Numbered from the stretch's first letter, positions 1-5,211 are shown. The stretch is 5,858 nucleotides of DNA from Geminicoccaceae bacterium (GCA_030824835.1 JAPJRA010000274.1:1-5858); one strand, 5' to 3'. Numbers and translations: made by a program. The notes: generated from the sequence alone by a model not told the origin.

Positions 1-1665
1 CTGCTGGGGATAGCGGCTGTTGAAGAAGACGAACCGATCGTCGGCATCCAGGATCGCGATGCCGTCGGGAATGCTCTCGGCAGCGGCCAGGAACCGGGCC
101 TCCACGGCGCGCGAGCGTTCTTCCGCCTCGCGCCGTGCAGTCACGTCGGTGGTGAGCAGGACCCGGCCGCCGTCGGGCATGGCGCCCTCGAGGATACGGA
201 CCCAGCGTCCGTCGGCGTGCCGATGCTCCCGTTCGCTCGGCTCGGCGCTGCGGCTGGCCAGCCGGCGCTCCGCATAGTCTGGCCCCATCTGCGGATGGTA
301 GATCTCACCCCGGGCCATTCCTTCGCGGATCCACTCCTCGAACTTGATGCCTATGCGCAGCGCGCCGCGCAGGGCCGGTGGCAGCAGCTGTGGATGCCGG
401 CTGTTGTAGAAGACGATCCGGTCGTCGGCGTCGAGAATGACCAGACCGTCGGGGATGCTCTCGGCGGCGCCCAGGAAGCGTGCTTCGCTGGCACGGAGCG
501 CCGCGTCAGCGTTCACCTTGTCGGTGACATCGCGCTTGGCGGCGACGAAATGGGTGACCTGCCCCGCGTCATCGTGGATGGGCGAGATCGTTGCATCCTG
601 ATGGATCAGCCGGCCGTTCTTGTGTCGGCTGATGATGCGCCCCTTCCACGGGCGGCCGGCACGGGTCACCCGGTCGATCTCGTCGAAGAACGCTGCACTG
701 TGCGCGTTGCTGCGGAGAAGCTGCCCCGGCGTCCGCCCGATGGCTTCTTCGGGAGCGTAGCCGGTAAGGTTGGAAAATGCCGGATTGACGTAGAGGATAC
801 GGTAGTCGGCGGTCGTGATCTCGATCGAATCGCCCGTCTGCGCCACGGCCGCCGCCAGTAGCATCTGCTCCTGCTTGCGCTGCCGCTCCTTCGAGATGTC
901 GGTGGACAGCAGCACCCGTCCCCCATCCGTCATTCGCCGTTCGCGCACCCGCAGCCAGCGGCCATCGCTCATCTGGTGCTCGCGATCGACGGCGGGCTCG
1001 CCGCGGTCGTCGATACGGGCGTCCAGATAGTCGACCCCCATGTCGGGATGGTAGATCGGGCCCAGAGCCCGAGCGTCGCGCGCCCATTCCGGCCAGCTCT
1101 TGCCGAGCGCCATGGTCGCCCGGAGGGGTTCCGTCAGATGGTCGGGGTAGCGGCTGTTGTAGAAGGCCAGCCGATCATCGGCGTCGAAGATGGCCAGCCC
1201 GTCGGGAAGGCTCTCGGCCGCCGTCTTGAGCCGCTCCTCGCTGGCCGCAAGCCGGGCCTGGAAGTCACGGCTGGACGCGAAGGCGTGGCTCACCGCATCG
1301 AACCACGGCTGCCAAAGCGCCGGGATCCGGTCGATGGCTCCGTGCCCACCGGTTTGGATATGCCGCAGCAGCGCCAGTGAGGGGCGCACGATCCAATGCT
1401 GCAGCATCAGGTGGGCAGCCACCAGGGTCAGCAGCAGGGCGGCAAGGATCATCGCATAAGGTGTGAGGGCCGCGTTTTCGGCCACCTGCCGCATGGCTAG
1501 TCCGACGATCAGCGCGACCGGGATGACCGCCACCACGCCAAGCAGCAGCGCAAACAGCCAGGTCAGACGTCGGGCGTGCTTCCCACCCATGGCAATGGCC
1601 TCCGCCGCCACCGCCTCCACGAGCGGATCCTTCGCGGATGGCATGAGGCAAGTCGGCATGGTCAT
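1..1665 (-). CDS. Multi-PAS membrane sensor protein (partial, output domain beyond the left edge)
   Basis: The reverse strand is open from 1665 to position 1, giving 555 residues with no stop, so the C-terminus is missing. Residues 1-33 are cytoplasmic-like. Two membrane helices follow at about 34-58 and 70-88, joined by a very short loop, so there is almost no periplasmic sensor domain. A linker follows at about 90-140. PAS domains lie at about 142-257, 274-381 and 394-509, and a fourth starts at 522. Domains 1, 3 and 4 share the motif AAES-(I/L)-PDG-DADDR-(F/Y)-NSR and the ending DGGRVLL-(S/T)-TD. Domain 2 is a canonical PAS with YVNPAFSNLTGY and a final KRDVTDK. Such arrays usually feed a histidine kinase or a GGDEF/EAL domain; which one cannot be told here. 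The start is uncertain. ATG 1665 keeps coding-like codons but lacks a ribosome site. ATG 1590 has GGAGG eight bases upstream and still precedes the first helix. The gene diverges from the curli operon. Confidence 0.88.
   Translation of the reverse strand, partial: MTMPTCLMPSAKDPLVEAVAAEAIAMGGKHARRLTWLFALLLGVVAVIPVALIVGLAMRQVAENAALTPYAMILAALLLTLVAAHLMLQHWIVRPSLALLRHIQTGGHGAIDRIPALWQPWFDAVSHAFASSRDFQARLAASEERLKTAAESLPDGLAIFDADDRLAFYNSRYPDHLTEPLRATMALGKSWPEWARDARALGPIYHPDMGVDYLDARIDDRGEPAVDREHQMSDGRWLRVRERRMTDGGRVLLSTDISKERQRKQEQMLLAAAVAQTGDSIEITTADYRILYVNPAFSNLTGYAPEEAIGRTPGQLLRSNAHSAAFFDEIDRVTRAGRPWKGRIISRHKNGRLIHQDATISPIHDDAGQVTHFVAAKRDVTDKVNADAALRASEARFLGAAESIPDGLVILDADDRIVFYNSRHPQLLPPALRGALRIGIKFEEWIREGMARGEIYHPQMGPDYAERRLASRSAEPSEREHRHADGRWVRILEGAMPDGGRVLLTTDVTARREAEERSRAVEARFLAAAESIPDGIAILDADDRFVFFNSRYPQQ
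13..1230 (-). repeat. Three dispersed copies of an 81-bp segment encoding the start of the repeated PAS module
   Basis: Nearly the same 81-base segment occurs at 13-93, 397-477 and 1150-1230, all in the same frame of the PAS gene. Each copy covers the AES-x-PDG to NSR part of PAS domains 4, 3 and 1. On the plus strand the shared cores are CGGCTGTTG, TCGGC and CCGTCGGG. This indicates duplication of PAS modules within the gene. Domain 2 (about 522-846) does not belong to the set. Confidence 0.75.
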
Positions 1666-1911
1666 TGCGCAATGGCCGTCGTCAAGGGCGGACACGACCG
1701 CGGGGCCAACGCCTCGTGGCCGGGTACGGCATGGGCTCGGCTGCTGAGAGGCCCAGCCTGTCCGAGATGATCGAAGCGGTACGTTTCAAAACGGTCGCGT
1801 GCTGGCCCGCTGATTGTTTCAATTGTGTCGTCGGTCGCCAGGGCCGCCGCCCGAAAAACGCTGGGTCGGGTGCCGTTGCATACCAGAGAATGCTTCGCCG
1901 TATGTATAGCA

Positions 1912-1932
1912 GAATATTAACTATGAATATTC
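1912..1932. promoter_or_regulatory. AT-rich inverted repeat, candidate operator
   Basis: GAATATT at 1912-1918 is the exact reverse complement of AATATTC at 1926-1932, with the 7-base spacer AACTATG. The right half also reads as an 8-base palindrome GAATATTC (1925-1932), so GAATATT occurs as a direct repeat 13 bp apart. A 21-bp dyad in the most AT-rich part of a divergent promoter region suits a dimeric regulator. It lies about 190 bp before the curlin start. No known regulator consensus was recognised. Confidence 0.4.
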
Positions 1933-1949
1933 GATAAGGACTTGAGGTG

Positions 1950-2012
1950 ATGATTTGTCTATGTGAAGAACAAGTTAGCCGGCTGGCTCGTACATCATAC
2001 CATGTGATGTGA
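1950..2012 (+). CDS. Possible 20-aa leader ORF upstream of the curli operon
   Basis: ATG 1950 opens a 20-codon frame that reads MICLCEEQVSRLARTSYHVM and ends at TGA 2010-2012. AAGGA at 1936-1940 stands nine bases before the ATG, and GAGG at 1944-1947 lies closer, so it has a usable ribosome site. Its last codons run through the 1991-2019 inverted repeat, an arrangement seen in translation-coupled leader control. There is no homology argument, and a frame this short arises easily by chance. It may simply be untranslated leader or lie upstream of the transcription start. Confidence 0.2.
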   Translation: MICLCEEQVSRLARTSYHVM

Positions 2013-2019
2013 TGATGTA
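1991..2019 (+). promoter_or_regulatory. Perfect 8-bp inverted repeat (operator or leader hairpin)
   Basis: TACATCAT at 1991-1998 and ATGATGTA at 2012-2019 are exact reverse complements separated by 13 bases (1999-2011). In DNA this could be a binding site for a dimeric regulator. In RNA it would form a moderately weak A/U-rich hairpin about 105 bases before the curlin start. The arms contain no poly-U run, so a terminator is unlikely. Confidence 0.4.
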
Positions 2020-2030
2020 GTGCAGTTGGT

Positions 2031-2056
2031 CGAGCGTTAGCGATGTATTTCGCTCG
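2031..2056 (+). promoter_or_regulatory. 6-bp inverted repeat in the presumed 5' leader of the curli mRNA
   Basis: CGAGCG at 2031-2036 pairs exactly with CGCTCG at 2051-2056 across a 14-base loop. It lies about 70 bases before the curlin start codon, in what is probably the mRNA leader. It could stabilise the leader or be an operator. Six base pairs with a long loop is weak evidence by itself. Confidence 0.25.
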
Positions 2057-2112
2057 TAAAGCCCCGATCATCTCGGCCGTCGATCGGATGCACTGTCATG
2101 TGGCCGACGTAC

Positions 2113-2117
2113 AGGAG
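2113..2117 (+). promoter_or_regulatory. Ribosome binding site that decides the curlin start
   Basis: AGGAG at 2113-2117 lies seven bases before ATG 2125. An upstream in-frame ATG at 2098 has no such site, and it would put nine residues, including two arginines, in front of the signal peptide. The 2125 start gives a normal signal peptide. Confidence 0.85.
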
Positions 2118-2124
2118 AAGCCAG

Positions 2125-2817
2125 ATGCGCGTAAAGTATTCCTCATTGCTTGCCGTCACCGCCCTCGCAACCGCCAGCCTCGGTGCCAGCGCCTGGGCGG
2201 CCGGCAGCAATGTCGCCACCACGACGCAGACCGGTGCCAGCAACTACGCCTATGTCGACCAGACCGGCACCGACAACTGGTCCGACGTCGGTCAGACCGG
2301 TGGCTACAACTTGGCCGACGTCGACCAGACCGGTCGCAACGACGAGGCCACGACGACCGCCTTCGGCGATCACAATGTCCAGCGTATCACTCAGGATGGT
2401 AAGGGCTGGGGCAACGAGGCCGTCAATGCCGCCTATGGCAACGGCAACATCCAGACCATCGACCAGGTGAATCAGGGCAACGAGGCTGCCAACATCGCCT
2501 ACGGGTCTGGCAACAGCCAGTACATCGTCCAGGGCGGCCGTGACAATATCGCCCTGAACAAAGTCACCTACGGCGGCTACGGCAATACACAGACTATTAA
2601 CCAGATCGGTCACGACAACGATGCTGTCAATACCGCGTCCTGGGGCGGGTTCAATACCCAGGCTATTGGCCAGTCGGGCAATTGGAACGCTGCCGAGAAC
2701 CATGTGAACGGCGGTGGCTTCAACACGCAGTACATAACCCAGGGCGCCAGCGGCAATTATGCCGTTCAGACGGCGTCGGGAGTGGGTAACTTCGCGCAGA
2801 TCAATCAGAACAACTGA
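2125..2817 (+). CDS. csgA: Curlin-repeat amyloid subunit, CsgA-like (major fibre subunit)
   Basis: This 230-aa secreted protein has a Sec signal peptide at residues 1-26 (positive MRVK, hydrophobic core, cleavage after AWAA). The rest, residues 29-230, is entirely curlin-type repeats, 18 units of about 11 residues beginning mostly with Asn. Units 1-4 (29-72) follow N-x-(A/S)-x-x-x-QTG. From residue 73 the units alternate between an Ala type, N-x-A-x-x-x-A, and a Gln type, N-x-Q-x-I-x-Q, separated by Gly-rich turns. This fits the beta-solenoid of CsgA, where each strand pair forms one rung. E. coli CsgA has five 22-residue rungs; this protein has about nine. It is Asn/Gln/Gly-rich with few charges, which points to the polymerising fibre subunit rather than the nucleator. 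It is first in the operon and has the strongest ribosome site. The csgA symbol is by family and role, not by proven orthology. Confidence 0.88.
   Translation: MRVKYSSLLAVTALATASLGASAWAAGSNVATTTQTGASNYAYVDQTGTDNWSDVGQTGGYNLADVDQTGRNDEATTTAFGDHNVQRITQDGKGWGNEAVNAAYGNGNIQTIDQVNQGNEAANIAYGSGNSQYIVQGGRDNIALNKVTYGGYGNTQTINQIGHDNDAVNTASWGGFNTQAIGQSGNWNAAENHVNGGGFNTQYITQGASGNYAVQTASGVGNFAQINQNN
2209..2340 (+). repeat. Four tandem 33-bp units encoding 11-residue curlin half-repeats
   Basis: Units at 2209-2241, 2242-2274, 2275-2307 and 2308-2340 each encode N-x-(A/S)-x-x-x-QTG-x-x. The DNA repeats the block CAGACCGG in register. They are distinct from the alternating 22-residue pattern that follows and appear to be a local expansion of one half-repeat. 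Confidence 0.8.
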
Positions 2818-2826
2818 CCGGACCAC

Positions 2827-2850
2827 GGGGACCCGCCGAGGCGGGTCCCC
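2827..2850 (+). terminator. Strong GC hairpin between the curlin gene and csgF
   Basis: GGGGACCCGC (2827-2836) and GCGGGTCCCC (2841-2850) form a perfect 10-bp stem with the four-base loop CGAG. It starts nine bases after the curlin stop and ends a few bases before the csgF ribosome site (GAGGTGA, 2856-2862). There is no U-run after it, so it is more likely a partial terminator or a 3'-end stabiliser of the curlin mRNA than a full stop. That would let the fibre subunit be made in excess over the secretion genes. Confidence 0.6.
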
Positions 2851-2868
2851 CACGCGAGGTGACGCCAC

Positions 2869-3303
2869 ATGGATACTCGCCTGCGATCTGCCGTCATTTT
2901 GGTTATGCTCGGCCTCGCCCTGCCGGCCACGGCCGGTGAGCTCGTCTATCGCCCCATCAGCCCCGGCTTCGGGGGCAGCCCGTTCAACACGGATTACGTG
3001 TTCGGTACCGCGGAACGCGCCCAGTCAGATCCGAACGGCAAGCAGAATAATGCCGGTTTTGGCGCTGGGCGCAGCTCGCCTCTGGAGAACTTCACCGAGT
3101 CGTTGCAGGCACGCCTGCTGAACCAGGTCTCCGACGATATCGTCACCGCCATCTTCGGCGAGGATGCCGCCAATGAGGGGCGGTTCGAGGTCGCCGGCAC
3201 GGTCATCGAGTTCAGCCGCTCGGCCGACACCATCAATCTCGTCATCACCGATACTTCCAACGGCCAGTCGACGACGATCGACGTGCCGGTACCTCGACTC
3301 TGA
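2869..3303 (+). CDS. csgF: CsgF, curli secretion pore accessory and nucleation factor
   Basis: This 144-aa protein matches CsgF (E. coli about 138 aa) along its length. The signal peptide is residues 1-22, with cleavage ATA|GEL giving a mature N-terminus with Gly first, as in E. coli. The conserved N-terminal segment P-x-FGG-x-P-x-N is at 32-40; in E. coli this region inserts into the CsgG barrel and forms a second constriction. The motif LENFTESLQ at 72-80 corresponds to LDNFTQAIQ of E. coli and starts the linker/helix region. The C-terminal beta-rich domain ends with ITDTSNGQSTTIDVPV, equivalent to the NVTDRKTGQTSTIQV region. CsgF is secreted through CsgG, stays at the surface and is needed for the nucleator to act. 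The ribosome site GAGGTGA is six bases upstream. The gene lies just after the hairpin and only eight bases before csgG. Confidence 0.93.
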   Translation: MDTRLRSAVILVMLGLALPATAGELVYRPISPGFGGSPFNTDYVFGTAERAQSDPNGKQNNAGFGAGRSSPLENFTESLQARLLNQVSDDIVTAIFGEDAANEGRFEVAGTVIEFSRSADTINLVITDTSNGQSTTIDVPVPRL

Positions 3304-3311
3304 GGTCCATG

Positions 3312-4379
3312 ATGCGTACTGTCTGGATCCTGCCGCTGCTGGCGGCATTGGCCGGCTGTGCCGTGAGCGACAAGGTGCTCGAGCAGCAGCCGCAGCTCCT
3401 CACCGTCACGGATATCGGCCGTGCGCTGCGCGACCTGCCGCCGCCGGTCCGGCCGGTGCCGATCGCCGTCTACAATTTCGGCGATCTGACCGGTCAGAAC
3501 AAACCCAACGAGACCTTCGCCGAGTACTCGCGCGCCGTGACGCAGGGTGCCCTGGCGATGCTGATGCGCGCCCTGAGCGAGGCGGGCGGCGGCCGCTGGT
3601 TCACCGTGGTCGAGCGCGAGAATGTCGAGCAGCTGCTGCGTGAGCGGCAGATCATCCGCACCGTCCGCGACGAGTATCGTCGCCCCGACGGCCAGAAGCT
3701 GCCGGATGTGCTCGACCCGCTGCTCTACCCCGGCGTCCTGGTGATGGGCGGCGTCACCGCGTACGAGTCCAATACGGTGACCGCGGGCGCCGGTCTGCGC
3801 TACATGGGCATTGGTGGCAACACCGACTATCGGCTGGACAGCGTCACCATCGACCTGCGGGTGGTGAGCGTTCGCAACGGCCGGGTGTTCTCCACCGTGT
3901 CCGCGCAGAAGTCGATCTACTCGATTCTGCTGCAGAGCGGCATCTTCAAGATCTTCGGCAACAACAACCTGCTCGAGGCCGAAGCCGGGTTTACCCGCAA
4001 CGAGCCGTCGCAGCTGGCGGTCCGCCAAGCGATCGAGAAGGCCGTCTACGGCATGGTGATGGAGGGCGCCAACGCCGGTCTATGGCAGTTCGCCGATGCC
4101 GGCGCCGGCCGCAGGCTGCAGGCCGACTACCTCGTGGAGCGGAACGGCGACGGTATCGTTGTGGGCTTGGCTGGGTCTAACGAGATCCCGTCCGCGGCGC
4201 AGCCGACCGGCCCGGCCGCACCAGCGGTGCTCAAGGACGAGCGCGAGCTGCTCCACGAGCAGCCGGCGCAGGTGCCTTCCGCGCCGACCCAGCCCCTGAG
4301 CGGCACCAGCCCGGCCGGTCCGCTGCCATCGGGCGCCGCGCGCAACCAGCTGCAGCTGCAACGGAGTATCAACAATTGA
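3312..4379 (+). CDS. csgG: CsgG, outer-membrane curli secretion pore lipoprotein
   Basis: This is a CsgG/HfaB-family lipoprotein, 355 aa from the chosen start. The lipobox LAGC puts the acylated Cys at residue 16, the same position as in E. coli. Conserved features include VYNFGDLTGQNKP (53-65), RWFTVVER, LLRERQIIR, the ESN and GARYxGIG-like region, LRVVSVRNGR and NEPSQLAVRQAIE, ending with GLW at 256-258. The family forms a nonameric outer-membrane barrel with a central constriction. The loop for that constriction (66-72) reads NETFAEY where E. coli has YPASNF, one residue longer. About 72 residues (284-355), rich in Pro, Ala and Gln, extend beyond the usual end (E. coli is 277 aa). GAGG at 3302-3305 overlaps the csgF stop and is six bases from ATG 3312. 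ATG 3309 is possible but sits too close to it. The stop overlaps the next start. Confidence 0.93.
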   Translation: MRTVWILPLLAALAGCAVSDKVLEQQPQLLTVTDIGRALRDLPPPVRPVPIAVYNFGDLTGQNKPNETFAEYSRAVTQGALAMLMRALSEAGGGRWFTVVERENVEQLLRERQIIRTVRDEYRRPDGQKLPDVLDPLLYPGVLVMGGVTAYESNTVTAGAGLRYMGIGGNTDYRLDSVTIDLRVVSVRNGRVFSTVSAQKSIYSILLQSGIFKIFGNNNLLEAEAGFTRNEPSQLAVRQAIEKAVYGMVMEGANAGLWQFADAGAGRRLQADYLVERNGDGIVVGLAGSNEIPSAAQPTGPAAPAVLKDERELLHEQPAQVPSAPTQPLSGTSPAGPLPSGAARNQLQLQRSINN

Positions 4380-4933
4380 GGCGCCACCTCGTGCTGGCTC
4401 TGGCGCTGCTGCCGATCGGCGCGCACGCCGAGGGCAACTTCGCGCTGATCGAGCAGGTCGGCGACGCCAACTGGGCCGTGGTCACCCAGACTGGCAGCGA
4501 AGCCGATGCCACGATCCGCCAGGATGGCCAGGGTCACGAGGCCACCTTGCTGCAGGCGGCTCGGGCTCAGCGCGCTGTCATCGCACAGATCGGGACCGAC
4601 AGCGCTGCCGCCGTCGTGCAGCGATCCGGTGGCGACAATCTGGTCCTGCTTGAGCAGACTGGCAGGGGTCACAAGGCCGCGATCGGCACGTCGGGGCAAG
4701 GCAACTTGGTTGGTGTCGCCCAGTCGGGCGAGGCTCAGCGTGCGGTCGTGAGCGTGCGCGGTGACGCCAACAATGTTGGTCTGCAGCAGGTGGGGCAGGG
4801 CAATGCCGCCGATCTCGGGATTGTCGGCGGCGGCAACCAGTGGACCATCGAGCAGAGCGGTCAGGGGCTGGGCCTCAGGGTGCGCCGCGTCGGTGACAGC
4901 ACCGCGCTGGCCATTCGGCAGGCGGGCTCTTGA
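4376..4933 (+). CDS. csgB: Second curlin-repeat protein, CsgB-like nucleator candidate
   Basis: This 185-aa secreted protein starts at TTG 4376, overlapping the csgG stop by four bases (TTGA). GGAG at 4363-4366 is nine bases upstream. The signal peptide is residues 1-18 (MRRH, then a Leu/Ala core, cleavage AHA|EGN). Residues 21-185 are 15 consecutive units of 11 residues (one of 12) of the pattern N/H/Q-x-A-x-(V/I/L)-x-Q-x-G-x-x. It is less Asn-rich, more Ala/Val-rich and more charged than the first curlin. The fourteenth unit, LGLRVRRVGDS, is clearly basic. In E. coli the last CsgB repeat is also basic and is needed for membrane attachment, so I infer a nucleator or minor subunit role. Being distal to csgG fits lower expression. 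The symbol is by role; curlin proteins are too repetitive to call orthology by eye. GTG 4391 is an alternative start but would lose the positive n-region. Confidence 0.8.
   Translation: MRRHLVLALALLPIGAHAEGNFALIEQVGDANWAVVTQTGSEADATIRQDGQGHEATLLQAARAQRAVIAQIGTDSAAAVVQRSGGDNLVLLEQTGRGHKAAIGTSGQGNLVGVAQSGEAQRAVVSVRGDANNVGLQQVGQGNAADLGIVGGGNQWTIEQSGQGLGLRVRRVGDSTALAIRQAGS
4436..4930 (+). repeat. Fifteen 11-residue curlin half-repeats in the CsgB-like protein
   Basis: From Asn-21 to the C-terminus the protein is tiled by 11-residue units (33 bp each, one of 36 bp for residues 76-87). The inward positions alternate small or aliphatic residues and Gln, with Gly at the turns. At the DNA level the units have diverged and only short G-rich words recur, so these are old repeats. 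Confidence 0.75.
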
Positions 4934-5211
4934 GCGCGCTGCTGGCCACGGGTCTGGTGCTGGCGATCGAGGCAGGGCCGATGGTGCGCTGGTCGATCGA
5001 CTGCGAATGGCGCGACGGTAACCGGTCGACCCATCTGGTGCTGGATGGTGCCGGTCCGCTGCAACGCACCCTCGGGGCCGGCTTTGCGGATTGCACCGTC
5101 ACGCTCCGCGCCGGACAGCAGATGACGGTGACGCTTGCCGACAGCCGCGGCAGCCGCGCCCGCTCGACCATCGCCGGGGAAGGCTCGAGGGCCCGCCTAC
5201 GCCAGCGCTGA
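4930..5211 (+). CDS. Small unrecognised protein, probably exported, last gene of the curli operon
   Basis: I do not recognise this 93-aa protein. It starts at TTG 4930, overlapping the previous stop by four bases (TTGA), just as that gene does with csgG. Residues 1-15 (MSALLATGLVLAIEA) look like a short signal peptide without the usual positive charge; E. coli CsgC begins similarly. The remainder is short beta-like segments with Gly/Asp turns, two cysteines (25 and 55) that could form a disulfide, and a very basic end (residues 73-93, many Arg). Its position and size suggest a periplasmic curli helper comparable to CsgC or CsgH, which have immunoglobulin-like folds and block premature amyloid formation. 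The CxC motif of CsgC is absent and I see no clear sequence match. ATG 4981, with GAGG at 4969-4972, is an alternative start giving a 76-aa protein with no signal. Confidence 0.6.
   Translation: MSALLATGLVLAIEAGPMVRWSIDCEWRDGNRSTHLVLDGAGPLQRTLGAGFADCTVTLRAGQQMTVTLADSRGSRARSTIAGEGSRARLRQR

Larger units (their letters stand above)
1666..2124. promoter_or_regulatory. Divergent intergenic regulatory region between the PAS sensor and the curli operon
   Basis: About 460 bases separate the two divergent genes and hold no convincing protein gene other than a possible 20-codon leader. From about 1880 to 2060 the base composition becomes clearly more AT-rich than the surroundings, as expected for promoters in a GC-rich genome. 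The stretch contains three perfect inverted repeats (1912-1932, 1991-2019 and 2031-2056). It also has a heptamer GTTTCAA at 1783-1789 and 1816-1822, 33 bp apart, on the side nearer the sensor gene. I could not assign -35 and -10 boxes with confidence: TTGCAT at 1876-1881 has a TATGTA at 1901-1906, but the 19-base gap is long. The operon promoter most likely lies between about 1870 and 1990. That is inference from composition and from the ribosome site at 2113. Confidence 0.55.

Noticed and set aside
217..1380. Plus-strand open frames at 217-861 and 976-1380
   Set aside because: They lie antisense to the PAS gene, whose minus-strand frame shows clear PAS motifs throughout. Their proteins are mirror products of GC-rich codons.
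569..1672. Minus-strand frames at 569-1087 and 1265-1672 in other registers
   Set aside because: They are out of frame with the PAS protein and lack recognisable motifs. The continuous frame from 1665 to 1 explains the whole stretch without any frameshift.
1682..2071. 129-codon minus-strand frame in the intergenic region
   Set aside because: It crosses the AT-rich regulatory stretch, has no ribosome site or recognisable motif, and its codon use does not match its neighbours. It is probably chance.
2209..2817. Regular spacing of short repeats suggesting a CRISPR array
   Set aside because: The period is 33 bp in codon register, with no unique spacers and degenerate units. It is explained by curlin amino-acid repeats.
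2143..2868. 241-codon minus-strand frame opposite the curlin gene
   Set aside because: It is the regular antisense translation of the curlin repeats and would read through the hairpin. The sense strand has the signal peptide, repeats and ribosome site.
2994..4028. 344-codon minus-strand frame opposite csgF and csgG
   Set aside because: It is long only because the GC-rich antisense register lacks stops. The sense strand encodes two conserved proteins there.
4161..4379. Frameshift as the cause of the csgG C-terminal extension
   Set aside because: The frame stays GC3-rich to the stop, and the stop fits the coupled TTGA junction with the next gene, so a natural tail is the simpler reading.
4127..4699. 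190-codon minus-strand frame opposite the csgG tail and the second curlin
   Set aside because: It is antisense to repeats with no motif of its own. The plus frames have the overlapping start/stop organisation and a signal peptide.
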